A stretch of DNA of 64,000 nt from Pedobacter terrae (GCF_900100705.1 NZ_FNCH01000001.1:447163-511162); one strand, 5' to 3'; shown: positions 43,661 through 53,397, counted from the stretch's first letter. The notes: generated by a model from the letters alone, not told the origin. Program-made: numbers and translations.

Positions 43661-45931
43661 ATGAAAATAGCCTATATTTCTACCTATCCGCCCCGTGAAT
43701 GTGGCTTAGCTACCTTCAATCAAAATCTGGTTAATGCTTTAAGTTTAAATCCTACTTACGATGCCAACAAGAGTTTTGTCGTTGCGATGAATGAGTCGGA
43801 TGATGTGAACGAACACCAATACCCAAGCGAAGTAAAATTTGTTATCCGACAACAAAACCAACAAGATTACCTGGAGGCTGCCGATTTTATCAATAACAGT
43901 GATGTAGACACCTGTATCATTGAACATGAATTTGGCATATACGGTGGCAATAGTGGTGTGTTTTTACTTTCACTAATTAATAGGTTAAAAAAGCCGTTCA
44001 TTACCATTTTACATACGGTTTTAAAAGAGCCGAATTTTATGCAACAAACCATTATCAAGGAGATTGCAGCTAAATCGGCTAAACTGGTGGTAATGAGCAA
44101 AAAGGCAGTAATGTTTTTAACCAGTATCTATCAGATTCCGAAAGCTTCTATTCAATTGATAGAACACGGTGTGCCGGATTTAGAGCCTATTGTAAATAAT
44201 CAAATTGCACAAAGTGAATTATTTAAGGGTAAAAAAGTGCTTTTTACATTCGGTTTAATTAGTAGAAACAAAGGTTTAGAAACAGTAATTAAGGCGTTAC
44301 CAGATATTGTAGCCAAACATCCTGATGTTTTATATATGATTTTAGGCAACACCCATCCTGGTGTAGTAAAACATAATGGCGAAGAATATCGCGACAGTTT
44401 AAAAGCACTGGCGAAGGATTTAGGCGTAGAAAAAAATATTGTTTTTGTTAATAAATTCGTTTCGGAAGAAGAACTTCATCAGTATTTAACAGCATGTTGT
44501 TTATACATTACACCTTATTTAAACGAAGCGCAGATTACGAGTGGCACTTTATCTTACGCTATTGGTGCGGGGGCGGCGGTAATTTCTACTCCGTACTGGC
44601 ATGCACAAGAGTTGTTGGCCGATAACAGAGGTAAATTGTTTGATTTCAAAGATCATCATAAACTGGCAACTATTGTTAATGACCTTTTGGGTGACAACGA
44701 TAAATACCAGGAACTGAAAAAAAATGCTTACGAATATGGATTAAATCTGCGTTGGCCAGCTATCGGAAGCATTTATCTTAATGTATTGAATGAGGCCTTA
44801 TCAGCCGAGGTTAAAGCGAAAAGAGCGATTCCGCCGATTATAGATGTAGAAGGAATGCCGGCTTTAAATTTAAACCATATTGCCTTACTTACAGACGATA
44901 CCGGAATTATTCAACATGCTCGCTTCGGTATTCCAAATTTAAAAGAAGGCTATTGTATTGATGATAATGCAAGGGCATTAATTATGTCTTTAATGGCTGT
45001 TGAGCAGGATAAAAACAAAAGGGCGTTATCTTTCATGCCAATATACCTGAGTTTTATCCAATACATGCAAACCGAAGATGGAAATTTCAGAAACTTTTTA
45101 AGTTTTAACAGGCAATACTTAGATGAAGTAGGTTCTGAAGACTCTTTCGGCAGAACCATCTGGGCATTAGGATATTTAGTCTCCAGTGCCCCAAATAATT
45201 CGTATCGCGAATTTGGTCGGGAATTGTTCTCTCATTCGATAAAACACTTTAAAGAACTTAAATATTTAAGAGGAAAGGCTAATACAATTATCGGTTTATC
45301 TTATTACTTACATGCAAATCCCGGAGATGAACTGATTAGCCAGGAAATTAATATGCTTGCGGCTGCATTAGTGGCCTCTTACAAAGACAATAAAGATGGC
45401 GGCTGGCACTGGTTTGAAGACATTTTAACCTACGATAATGCAATTTTACCTCTTGCACTGCTTCATCATTACGAAGTTACAGGTAACAAAGAATCATATC
45501 AGGTTGCCATGGAGAGCATTGAGTTTTTAAATAGTTTTTCTTTTGAAAACGGATACCTTAATCCTGTTGGAAATGACGGCTGGATGAAAAAACATGGTCA
45601 AAACCCGATTTATGATCAACAGGCTATAGAAACAATGGCTATGGTTTTATTGTATGCAAAAACTTTCGAGGTAACCAAAGATGATCAATACCTGAATTTG
45701 ATGCATATGAGCTATAAGTGGTTTTTAGGCGAAAACAGCCTTCATATCCCTTTATACGATTATGAAACCCATGGTTGTGCGGATGGATTACAGTTTAACA
45801 GTGTAAATAGAAACCAGGGTGCAGAAAGCACATTGGCCTATTTCATCTCACATTTAGCTATATTAAAAGCAGCTGAAGTTGAATACGAAACTTTATCCTC
45901 GCCATTAATGGAGGCAAATAAAATTAGCTAG
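43661..45931 (+). CDS. GT4 glycosyltransferase fused to a helical (alpha/alpha)6-like domain
   Basis: This protein has about 756 residues. The first ~385 are a GT-B glycosyltransferase of family 4 (MKIAYISTYPPRECGLATFN; KVLFTFGLISRNKGLETVIK; GTLSYAIGAGAAVISTPYWHAQEL). The second half (about 405-745) has repeated helical pairs with aromatic and acidic residues (EGYCIDDNARALIMSLMA; DNKDGGWHWFEDILTYDNA; NPIYDQQAIETMAMVLLYAK), as in six-hairpin glycosidases and epimerases. It probably builds a mannose- or glucose-containing oligosaccharide; the second domain may bind or trim it. The ATG at 43661 follows AAAAAG. It is convergent with the GH130 gene, a pairing seen in many genomes. Confidence 0.78.
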   Translation: MKIAYISTYPPRECGLATFNQNLVNALSLNPTYDANKSFVVAMNESDDVNEHQYPSEVKFVIRQQNQQDYLEAADFINNSDVDTCIIEHEFGIYGGNSGVFLLSLINRLKKPFITILHTVLKEPNFMQQTIIKEIAAKSAKLVVMSKKAVMFLTSIYQIPKASIQLIEHGVPDLEPIVNNQIAQSELFKGKKVLFTFGLISRNKGLETVIKALPDIVAKHPDVLYMILGNTHPGVVKHNGEEYRDSLKALAKDLGVEKNIVFVNKFVSEEELHQYLTACCLYITPYLNEAQITSGTLSYAIGAGAAVISTPYWHAQELLADNRGKLFDFKDHHKLATIVNDLLGDNDKYQELKKNAYEYGLNLRWPAIGSIYLNVLNEALSAEVKAKRAIPPIIDVEGMPALNLNHIALLTDDTGIIQHARFGIPNLKEGYCIDDNARALIMSLMAVEQDKNKRALSFMPIYLSFIQYMQTEDGNFRNFLSFNRQYLDEVGSEDSFGRTIWALGYLVSSAPNNSYREFGRELFSHSIKHFKELKYLRGKANTIIGLSYYLHANPGDELISQEINMLAAALVASYKDNKDGGWHWFEDILTYDNAILPLALLHHYEVTGNKESYQVAMESIEFLNSFSFENGYLNPVGNDGWMKKHGQNPIYDQQAIETMAMVLLYAKTFEVTKDDQYLNLMHMSYKWFLGENSLHIPLYDYETHGCADGLQFNSVNRNQGAESTLAYFISHLAILKAAEVEYETLSSPLMEANKIS

Positions 45932-45955
45932 CATTTAGACTACCTGTGAAATATT

Positions 45956-45986
45956 AAAGCTGATTCCTTCCGAATCAGCTTTTTCT
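45956..45986 (+). terminator. Terminator of the GT4 fusion gene
   Basis: AAAGCTGATTC/GAATCAGCTTT (45956-45966 / 45972-45982), 11 bp and perfect, with a 5-base loop and T-rich tail. Confidence 0.85.
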
Positions 45987-46099
45987 TTGTATTCTCTTTT
46001 TTTATATTGGAGAGCCAAGGCCAATCTACTTTATATTTAATTTCGTGTTTCAGTATTTATTATAAAAAATATCAGACTGCATCAAATTTTACCTCTAAT

Positions 46100-46310
46100 T
46101 TGTCATGTTGAGGCTGTCGAAACGCCTTTGATACCTTCATAATAGTTCTATCACTACTTATGCCGAAACTTCGGAAAGCTACCATTAACAGAATCCTTTA
46201 GTGTGGTCGTCATCCGATGGTTATCGGATCTCGTGCATGCGGGATGCTTAAAGCGCTTGCATTAAGTCCCATCCGATAGCCATCAGATCAAGTTGGGAAT
46301 GACGATCTCT
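46100..46310. repeat. Dispersed intergenic repeat, long form
   Basis: It contains AGCTACCATTAACAGAATCC and GTGTGGTCGTCATCCGATGG with an ATCCGAT-GGTT-ATCGGAT hairpin, then GGAATGACGATC. The block order parallels 13265-13420. It lies between the convergent GT4 and GH130 genes; the rest of the 493-base gap holds only terminators. Confidence 0.55.
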
Positions 46311-46379
46311 TGAGGATATTATCTAATGAATGTATCTGTTAATCATATTGATTTTGATAGCATAAATTAGTCCTTAGGA

Positions 46380-46415
46380 TGCCATTTACGCTATTATCTA
46401 ATAGCGTAAATGGCA
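46380..46415. repeat. Long hairpin at the 3' end of the GH130 gene
   Basis: A perfect 17-bp inverted repeat (46380-46396 / 46399-46415) with a two-base loop lies 10 bases after the GH130 stop. No U run follows on either strand. Confidence 0.7.
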
Positions 46416-46424
46416 CTTGCAAAA

Positions 46425-47891
46425 TTAATTGTTCTCTAATAACCTGTTTAATAGCAATTCTAAATTAACCGTAGCAAATGATGAACTGTAATCTGATAAA
46501 CCATAAGGTATAATCAATTCACCATTACTGATGATGGATCCGCAGGAGTAAACCACATTTGGCACATAACCCTCTCTTTCATCATTATTCGGGATAATTA
46601 ATGGCTCTTTCAGGTGTCCTATTTCAATACTAGGATCTTCCAGATCCAGCAAACTTACACCAATGCAGTATCGCCGCATTGGTCCCACTCCATGTGTAAT
46701 AACAAGCCAGCCTTTCTCTGTTTCTATAGGTGAGCCACAATTCCCGATCTGCACCAGTTCCCAGTCATAGCGGGGTTGCTTTAAAAGAACAGGGTTTTCC
46801 CAAACATTTACCTTATCAGAAAACATCAGGTAATTGTTCCATCCATCTATCCGGCTCATCATCACATATTTCCCATTAATTTTTCGCGGAAATAATGCCA
46901 GATTTTTATTTTGTGCACCATCACCATAAAGCGGAATCACTTTAAACTCGTAAAAATCTTCGGTTTGAACGAGTTTAGGGATAATTAGAGAGCCATCAAA
47001 AGCAGTATAGGTGGCATAATACAGTACTTTCCCATCATCTTTAATAAATTTAACAAAACGCGCATCTTCAATACCTTTGCGTTCAAATTCTGAAATAGGG
47101 AAAATTACACGATCAGAAATATCGGTATCTTTTGAAAAAGTAATGGTGTGATAGGTGTCTGATAACCAAAGTATTTTATCGTACTCAATTAGGCGTGATG
47201 GATTTTCCTGATATAAACTTTTAGAATCTTTAATGATATTGCTTAAACTGGTGTATTCAAATTTATCATCAAGTTTCGATTCAATTTCTTCTAAAACAGC
47301 GGGATCAATCTGTGCATAAGCCGCCTTTTTCAGGAATAATTTCTTGACATAAATGGCATTTTTTACGACCTCTGCCTCATCAACATAATTACCAACCGGT
47401 AACACCTGGATGTTATTATTTTTATCAATTAAGGCACGGCGGAAAACAATTGATGAAATGTGCCCCTCGCCTACAGCCCTAAAGCTGATAATTACTCTTT
47501 TTTCGCCTTCAACTAAATCAGTTTGATCAGGATCATCAACAATGCTCGGATTAAAAAAAGCGGCCGATTCTATTGAATATTCATGTGTAAAGTAAGCACC
47601 AATCAACAATCTGGTGTATTCATCAATATCTTCGAATGACGTGCCTAAGGCTAAAAATTGTTTTTTTAATTTTTTACAATGTCTGGTTAAGATTTTGGTA
47701 ATGTTCCGGTGTCTTTTAGAATACTCTTGCAGTATAGGCGATATTAATGAAAATACTTTATCGTCCGGAAATTCTAAAACCTTACGGATTACTTCTAATG
47801 CTCTCTCCTCTCCATTAAAAAAAAAACGTGCAATAACTCTCTTTGTATCTGGGTTTACCTTAACAGGTTTACGTTCTATGTATAATCTCAT
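46425..47891 (-). CDS. GH130-family glycoside phosphorylase/hydrolase
   Basis: This 488-residue protein has the five-bladed propeller of GH130 (once DUF377/PH1107-like). The motifs are IEDARFVKF, YATYTAFDGS, LFPRKINGKYVMMSRIDGWN, VQIGNCGSPIETEKGWLVIT then HGVGPMRRYCIGVSLLDLED, and GYVPNVVYSCGSI. GH130 enzymes mostly phosphorolyse or hydrolyse beta-mannosides. An extra helical N-terminal part (about 1-125) makes it longer than the classical enzymes and marks a poorly characterised subgroup. Convergent with a GT4 fusion, it may recycle or trim the same glycan. No signal peptide, so cytosolic. Confidence 0.82.
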   Translation of the reverse strand: MRLYIERKPVKVNPDTKRVIARFFFNGEERALEVIRKVLEFPDDKVFSLISPILQEYSKRHRNITKILTRHCKKLKKQFLALGTSFEDIDEYTRLLIGAYFTHEYSIESAAFFNPSIVDDPDQTDLVEGEKRVIISFRAVGEGHISSIVFRRALIDKNNNIQVLPVGNYVDEAEVVKNAIYVKKLFLKKAAYAQIDPAVLEEIESKLDDKFEYTSLSNIIKDSKSLYQENPSRLIEYDKILWLSDTYHTITFSKDTDISDRVIFPISEFERKGIEDARFVKFIKDDGKVLYYATYTAFDGSLIIPKLVQTEDFYEFKVIPLYGDGAQNKNLALFPRKINGKYVMMSRIDGWNNYLMFSDKVNVWENPVLLKQPRYDWELVQIGNCGSPIETEKGWLVITHGVGPMRRYCIGVSLLDLEDPSIEIGHLKEPLIIPNNDEREGYVPNVVYSCGSIISNGELIIPYGLSDYSSSFATVNLELLLNRLLENN

Positions 47892-48038
47892 TATTTATCT
47901 GTTTTTGATGTTAATTTTTAATGCTTTCTGCTCCATAATCTCCAACCTTATAACAACTAAATTTAACGATTAATTGTTTATGGTATTGTACATAATTTCT
48001 ACCTTTAGCTATTCATCTATTTATTAAGTGTACCAAAA

Positions 48039-49139
48039 ATGCAATACGAAAAAGCAGAGCGAGATATTTTTTCAAATGAAGCCATGCGTTTGAAAAAGCT
48101 GGATAATTATGAGATTTTAAATACCCATGCCGAAAATGCTTTTGACCAGATTTCGAAATTGGCTGCAGAAATATTTGACGTACCATTTTCCGGCATCTGC
48201 TTTGAAGGCAATGGTTGTTTTTTCGTAAAATCCGAGCTTGGTGGATCGGCTCTGGAAATTATTCAGGATCGGGACAGCGCCAGATTTGCTTTTTTTGCTT
48301 CAGTGCCAATCGTATCGGCTGATGATTATCGTCTTGGTTTGATTTACGTAGCGGATAATAAATTTAAATCTGCTGACGCAAGGCAGTTAAACATGCTACA
48401 GCATCTAGCTGATATGGTTGTGGAAAAATTGGAGTCAAGAATGGCGATTAGAAGAACTTTAAGGGCTTATGATGATCGTTTGCATGTGCTTGTTCATGAT
48501 CTTAAAAACCCAATGACCACAATCACACTTCAATCTGAATTACTGGGACGTATTCCTGGTATTGACGACAAAACATCTTTAATCGCTGGTAAGATTAATA
48601 TGCAATCGAAAAAAATGATTGATAATCTGAATGGTATTTTAAGCGCCGCCCGGAAAGAAGTAACTTCATTTAAACCTAAAAAAGATAAAATAGATTTAAA
48701 GCAGATACTGGAAGAGGTAAAACAAGAATTTACGCTATCGCTAGAACGCAAAAATCAAACAATTTTGATCGATATTCAGGAACCTGTTGAGGTTTTTGCT
48801 GATGCTGATAAAATTGCTATGGTTTTTAGTCAGCTGATCGATAATGCGATCAAGTTTTCGCCAATAGGGAATGAAATTCTTATAACCCATCAAATTGCTG
48901 ATAATGAGATAACTGTTTTGATCAAAGACACTGGTGTGGGTTTAACTGAAGAAGATTTGGAAAAAGTTTTCCTGAAATTTGCTCCATTGACTTCTGTAAG
49001 CACTAGTCGTGAAAATAGCTATGGATTGGGATTAATTACTGCCAATGCACTTGTTGAAATTCATAAAGGGAAATTATGGGCAGAAAGCGAGGGAAAAGAT
49101 TTGGGCGCTACTTTCTACGTTACGTTACCCATCAAATAG
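48039..49139 (+). CDS. GAF-domain sensor histidine kinase
   Basis: This 366-residue cytosolic kinase has an N-terminal GAF domain (about 20-135), a HisKA dimerisation domain with the H box LHVLVHDLKNPMTTI and a HATPase domain (N box LIDNAIKFSP; G1 IKDTGVGL; G2 NSYGLGLITANALVE). GAF ligand unknown. No receiver gene is adjacent; the stand-alone receivers at 36.8 and 39.6 kb could be partners but that is speculative. Its last 15 bases overlap the end of the convergent phosphoesterase gene. Confidence 0.88.
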   Translation: MQYEKAERDIFSNEAMRLKKLDNYEILNTHAENAFDQISKLAAEIFDVPFSGICFEGNGCFFVKSELGGSALEIIQDRDSARFAFFASVPIVSADDYRLGLIYVADNKFKSADARQLNMLQHLADMVVEKLESRMAIRRTLRAYDDRLHVLVHDLKNPMTTITLQSELLGRIPGIDDKTSLIAGKINMQSKKMIDNLNGILSAARKEVTSFKPKKDKIDLKQILEEVKQEFTLSLERKNQTILIDIQEPVEVFADADKIAMVFSQLIDNAIKFSPIGNEILITHQIADNEITVLIKDTGVGLTEEDLEKVFLKFAPLTSVSTSRENSYGLGLITANALVEIHKGKLWAESEGKDLGATFYVTLPIK

Positions 49140-50228
49140 GTTTAAATCTGATAAATCACTGATTTTCATTTCTTCCAGTAAAATCCTTTCGGGTATAGCA
49201 TTTCTATGGTAAGACCATTTGATCAATCTGATAAAACCATCAGCTATTTCAATACCCGTGATATCGCCATCACTAAAACAACAGCATCCGCTGTTAAAAT
49301 ACCCAGGCTTGTATTTACCGAAAAGTGGGGCTTTATCTCCTTCTTTTATCCTTTTATGAAGCTCGGCATTTAAAAAAGCAACATCACTGGCATTTCTCTC
49401 TTTTTCGGCTTTGTTTAGTTTTACATAAATCCGTTCCAGATGTGTTAACGAGGCGAACACTGGCTGGTGGGTGTGCCCGGTAATTAAAGCAATATTTTCC
49501 CTGGTCATTACCCAATCGTACACCAAAGTGTTGTGCACTGTTTTAAGCTGATTATCGTACGCGGGTGTATTAAGGTTAATTTGAAGGTACGACTGTAACG
49601 GTGCCCATATGGTACTTACAAACCATTTACTAAACCAGTTTCCGTCACTCTGTAAGTCGCCCTGGTGCCCGTGCGTGAGGAAAATATCAAGTTTACCTTC
49701 TTTTAGGGGCATCCTTAATATCGCACCTTCATAAATACGAATGACTTCTCCGTATATTCTTTTCAGGTTAAATTGAGATAAAGGATCGTTGTCCCAATAC
49801 AAATCGTGATTGCCAAATATTTTGGTGAAATGATTTTTGCCAATAAAGGCTTTCTCTGCTTCGAATGTATCTTTATTGTGTTTTATTACCGATTCGAGTA
49901 AATTCTCCCAAAGTTCCTCGCTATCACCCAAATTTATATAGTGGAAATCCTGTTGATGATAGTATTCAAGCGCCTTTAAGTAATTCTTTTCGGCTAAAGT
50001 GAAATCATCTGCATCATCGCGGGCACCTTTATGTTGATCTGATAAAACGATGAATTTATCAGTGTCTGTAACTTCGAAAATCAGTCCCCGTTTTCCAGGG
50101 CTGAGGTTAATAGTCTCATAAAGTTTATTTAAAGCTTCATGGATGCGTTTACGGTTAGGGTTTGAACCAAACTTATTCGACATGCGAATAATCCAGGCAC
50201 TAAGTAAACGTTGTAAAAATTTTCGCAT
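49125..50228 (-). CDS. Metallophosphoesterase
   Basis: This 367-residue calcineurin-like phosphoesterase has the metal motifs FIVLSDQHKGARDD (block I, D-x-H), INLGDSEELWE (GD), FGNHDLYWD (GNHD), LTHGHQGD (GH) and ITGHTHQP (GHxH). The combined set is complete, so it is probably active. It carries a basic N-terminus with an amphipathic helix. It may act on a phosphodiester or lipid-linked phosphate; the substrate is not evident. Its 3' end overlaps the histidine kinase gene by 15 bases on the opposite strand. Confidence 0.85.
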   Translation of the reverse strand: MRKFLQRLLSAWIIRMSNKFGSNPNRKRIHEALNKLYETINLSPGKRGLIFEVTDTDKFIVLSDQHKGARDDADDFTLAEKNYLKALEYYHQQDFHYINLGDSEELWENLLESVIKHNKDTFEAEKAFIGKNHFTKIFGNHDLYWDNDPLSQFNLKRIYGEVIRIYEGAILRMPLKEGKLDIFLTHGHQGDLQSDGNWFSKWFVSTIWAPLQSYLQINLNTPAYDNQLKTVHNTLVYDWVMTRENIALITGHTHQPVFASLTHLERIYVKLNKAEKERNASDVAFLNAELHKRIKEGDKAPLFGKYKPGYFNSGCCCFSDGDITGIEIADGFIRLIKWSYHRNAIPERILLEEMKISDLSDLNLFDG

Positions 50229-50273
50229 TAATCTGGTGCCGCATTAAAGTTTAAACTTAACAAAATATAAGTT

Positions 50274-50283
50274 CAAACGTTTC
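50274..50283. promoter_or_regulatory. LacI-type half-palindrome upstream of the esterase
   Basis: CAAACGTTTC within TTCAAACGTTTCATC has the AAACGTTT core of the two lacI-flanking sites. It sits about 20 bases before a near-consensus TATATTTA and 35 bases before the ATG at 50318. Confidence 0.35.
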
Positions 50284-50317
50284 ATCGGCGGCTAAACTAT
50301 TCCATATATTTACCTTT

Positions 50318-51274
50318 ATGAAATTTCTAACCTTAATTTTCATGTGCTGTTTTACCGTAAGTCAGGCGCAAAAAATACCTGCTGATACTTCATTCAGTAT
50401 ATATTCTACGTATATTAAAGAAAAAAAGAAACGCCCTTATATTACTATTGCTTATCCGTTAAAAATGGGTAATTTTAAAGTCAAGCGCAATATTGTTTAT
50501 GTCAAATATCCAACAGGGAATTTATTGCTGGATGTAATTTATCCAAAGAAATCTAAAAAATCAACACCCGCAGTTTTGTTTGTTTTTGGTGGTGGGTGGC
50601 GTTCTGGTAATCGTGCCCAAAACATCCCATTGGCTCAGAAAATGGCGCAAAACGGTTATGTTGCCATTACTACTGATTATCGCTTATCTACCCACGCACA
50701 ATTCCCGGCAGCAGTTTATGATTTGAAAAATACAGTGAGATGGATAAAAGCAAATGCGGCAGAATTTAATATAGATACCAATAAAATTACGGTAGCCGGA
50801 TTTTCTGCAGGTGGGCAATTGGCTGCTTTAATTGGTACAACCAACCATGATCCTCAGTTCGAGAATGAAAAAATAAATAACCACAGTAGTAACGTCCAGG
50901 CTGTAATTGATATAGATGGGATACTGGCTTTCGATCATCCTGAATCTGCTGAGGTGAGTACAGATCCTAACAGGAAATCTGTTGCGGCGATTTGGCTTGG
51001 TGCAGATTTAAAGGAAAATCCAAGGTTATGGCATAACGCATCACCGTTAAATCATGCTGGTCAAAATTCCGTTCCAATACTATTCATCAATAGTTCTACT
51101 GCCCGATTTCATGCAGGTAGAGACGATTTAATTGCAAAAATTAAGCCTTTTGGTATTTATTCTGAAGTACATACACTTCCGGATACACCCCACCCCTTCT
51201 GGTTATTTAATCCCTGGTTCGAAGAGGTTTCCAAAATAATGATCAAATTTTTAGATCAGCAGTTTAAAGATTAA
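50318..51274 (+). CDS. Secreted alpha/beta hydrolase (BD-FAE-like esterase)
   Basis: This 318-residue protein has a signal peptide (about 1-17, ending SQA-Q) and an alpha/beta hydrolase of the acetyl/feruloyl esterase type. It has the oxyanion motif VFGGGWRSGN, nucleophile elbow VAGFSAGGQLAAL, and the catalytic His in LPDTPHPFWLF. Likely acts on acetylated or other esterified sugars outside the cytoplasm. A LacI-like operator core lies 35 bases upstream, so sugar-responsive control is possible. Confidence 0.84.
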   Translation: MKFLTLIFMCCFTVSQAQKIPADTSFSIYSTYIKEKKKRPYITIAYPLKMGNFKVKRNIVYVKYPTGNLLLDVIYPKKSKKSTPAVLFVFGGGWRSGNRAQNIPLAQKMAQNGYVAITTDYRLSTHAQFPAAVYDLKNTVRWIKANAAEFNIDTNKITVAGFSAGGQLAALIGTTNHDPQFENEKINNHSSNVQAVIDIDGILAFDHPESAEVSTDPNRKSVAAIWLGADLKENPRLWHNASPLNHAGQNSVPILFINSSTARFHAGRDDLIAKIKPFGIYSEVHTLPDTPHPFWLFNPWFEEVSKIMIKFLDQQFKD

Positions 51275-51334
51275 ATTTAACTGGTTTCTAACTAAATTTC
51301 AATTTAACAAAAGATATTACTAAATTTGTTAGTA

Positions 51335-52537
51335 TTGAAACGATCAGGAAGCGCAGATTTACCATTGCATTACGGCCATGTTCCCCCTTGGCTGGCACAG
51401 CGCATGTCTACACTTGGCCTCGCAATTACAGAAGCTATTCTGATGGAATATGGTAAGGCAGAAGTAATACGTCGATTAAGCAGTCCGTTTTGGTTCCAGA
51501 GCCTGGGTGCAGTAATGGGGATGGATTGGCATTCTTCAGGAATTACCACATCAGTAATGGGTGCGTTAAAAAAATCGATTAATCCTTTATCTAAAGAGCT
51601 GGGTATCTACATTTGCGGAGGCAAAGGAAAGCACAGCAGGGAAACCCCAAATGAACTTTTAAAAATTGCCGATAAAACAGGTTTAAATGGCACAGAATTG
51701 GTCCGGGCGAGTAAACTTAGCGCGAAAGTGGACAATACAGCCATTCAGGATGGATTTCAATTGTATCTTCATAGTTTTATTTTAAGCAGTGAAGGCGATT
51801 GGGCCGTGGTGCAGCAAGGCATGAGCGATAGCAGCTCAACAGCAAGAAGATACCACTGGCATTCTAAAAACTTAAAATCTTTTGTAGAGGAACCACATAC
51901 AGGGATCTGTGGCATTAACCAGGGGCAGATCCTGAATCTAACGGCTACCAATGCTGATCAGACAAGGCAAAGCATGATGAGTATTACAGCGGAATCGCCC
52001 ACACGGATGCTTAATGAAATACAAAAGTTAGTATTACCCAATCATCATGAAGTAAAAGCAAAAGATGTAGATTTAAAACGTTTAGGAAGCATATTGTGGC
52101 TGGCACAGGAAAAACAACCAAAAGACTTTGAGGAACTGTTATTACTGGAAGGCATGGGCCCAAGAACGCTACAATCTATGGCTTTGGTGAGCGAGGTGAT
52201 TTACGGCACTCCTTCCCGGTTTACTGATCCTGCACGTTATTCTTTCGCGCATGGTGGTAAAGACGGTCACCCCTTCCCTGTTCCGGTAAACGTTTATGAT
52301 GAAACAATAAGTGTTTTGCAAAAAGCAATTGATAAGGCGAAGATTGGCAATACTGATAGGCAACAAGCAATAAAATCACTTCATCAAATTGCCCGCAATG
52401 CTGAAAAAAACTTTATACCTAGTATGGATTTTGAAAAAGTGATTCAAAAAGAACGCGCTGAAAGCTGGAAATATGGTGGTAGAACAGTTTTTGGGAAAGA
52501 AAAACCGCCAATAAATGAGCAGTTGAAGTTGTTTTAA
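51335..52537 (+). CDS. DUF763 protein
   Basis: This protein of about 400 residues matches DUF763 (PF05559). The start MKRSGSADLPLHYGHVPPWL is the usual family N-terminus, which favours the TTG at 51335 over one at 51326. Family signatures: FWFQSLGAVMGMDWHSSGIT, CGGKGKHSRETP, and a C-terminal helix-hairpin-helix-like LLLEGMGPRTLQSMALVSEV followed by DPARYSFAHGGKDGHPFPVP. Function is unknown; HhH motif and His/Asp-rich segments suggest nucleic-acid binding or cleavage. A TAAATTTG -7 element (51321-51328) overlaps the first TTG. The 3' half is duplicated just downstream. Confidence 0.85.
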   Translation: MKRSGSADLPLHYGHVPPWLAQRMSTLGLAITEAILMEYGKAEVIRRLSSPFWFQSLGAVMGMDWHSSGITTSVMGALKKSINPLSKELGIYICGGKGKHSRETPNELLKIADKTGLNGTELVRASKLSAKVDNTAIQDGFQLYLHSFILSSEGDWAVVQQGMSDSSSTARRYHWHSKNLKSFVEEPHTGICGINQGQILNLTATNADQTRQSMMSITAESPTRMLNEIQKLVLPNHHEVKAKDVDLKRLGSILWLAQEKQPKDFEELLLLEGMGPRTLQSMALVSEVIYGTPSRFTDPARYSFAHGGKDGHPFPVPVNVYDETISVLQKAIDKAKIGNTDRQQAIKSLHQIARNAEKNFIPSMDFEKVIQKERAESWKYGGRTVFGKEKPPINEQLKLF

Positions 52538-52548
52538 ACTTTAAAATA

Positions 52549-52660
52549 ATCCTCGTTTGCAACGAGGATTAGTGAGATTCGCATTTGTAATGCGGAATGA
52601 AACTTAATGGCGATGAAATCGCCTTTCTCATCCATCCTCGTTGCAAACGAGGACGATATG
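52549..52660. repeat. REP-like multi-hairpin element, copy 1
   Basis: It has four hairpins: ATCCTCGTT/AACGAGGAT (52549-52569), CGCATT/AATGCG, GGCGAT/ATCGCC (52609-52623) and TCCTCGTT/AACGAGGA (52635-52653). The two outer hairpins are inverted copies of each other, as in REP doublets (REPINs). No RAYT transposase is in the window. Confidence 0.7.
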
Positions 52661-52662
52661 GA

Positions 52663-53274
52663 CAGATCCTGAATCTAACGGCTACCAATGCTGATCAGAC
52701 AAGGCAAAGCATGATGAGTATTACAGCGGAATCGCCCACACGGATGCTTAATGAAATACAAAAGTTAGTATTACCCAATCATCATGAAGTAAAAGCAAAA
52801 GATGTAGATTTAAAACGTTTAGGAAGCATATTGTGGCTGGCACAGGAAAAACAACCAAAAGACTTTTAGGAACTGTTATTACTGGAAGGCATGGGCCCAA
52901 GAACGCTACAATCTATGGCTTTGGTGAGCGAGGTGATTTACGGCACTCCTTCCCGGTTTACTGATCCTGCACGTTATTCTTTCGCGCATGGTGGTAAAGA
53001 CGGTCACCCGTTCCCTGTTCCGGTAAACGTTTATGATGAAACAATAAGTGTTTTGCAAAAAGCAATTGATAAGGCGAAGATTGGCAATACTGATAGGCAA
53101 CATGCGATAAAATCACTTCATCAAATTGCCCGCAATGCTGAAAAAGACTTTATACCTAATATGGATTTTGAAAAAGTGATTCAAAAAGAACGCGCTGAAA
53201 GCTGGAAATATGGTGGTAGAACAGTTTTTGGGAAAGAAAAACCGCCAATAAATGAGCAGTTGAAGTTGTTTTAA
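52663..53274 (+). pseudogene. Truncated second copy of the DUF763 3' half
   Basis: It repeats the last ~203 codons of the intact gene (from the GQILNLTATNADQ segment to the stop). It has no native 5' end: upstream sequence is the REP-like element. One G-to-T change turns a Glu codon into TAG at 52867-52869. Other changes in the copy are two silent ones and Gln-to-His, Asn-to-Asp and Ser-to-Asn. It is therefore non-functional, and the relaxed change pattern fits a dead copy. Confidence 0.9.
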
Positions 53275-53285
53275 ACTTTAAAATA

Positions 53286-53397
53286 GTCCTCGTTTGCAAC
53301 GAGTATTAGTGAGATTCGCATTTGTAATGCGGAATGAAACTTAATGGCGATGAAATCGCCTTTCTCATCCATCATCGTTGCAAACGAGGACGATATG
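53286..53397. repeat. REP-like multi-hairpin element, copy 2
   Basis: This is the second copy with the same hairpin order. Three differences from copy 1 fall in the outer hairpins (53286, 53304, 53374), so pairing there is slightly weakened. Confidence 0.7.

Noticed and set aside
52597..52869. 90-codon frame reading from the REP-like element into the duplicated DUF763 part
   Set aside because: Its first part is hairpin DNA and it stops at the nonsense change; it is a pseudogene fragment.
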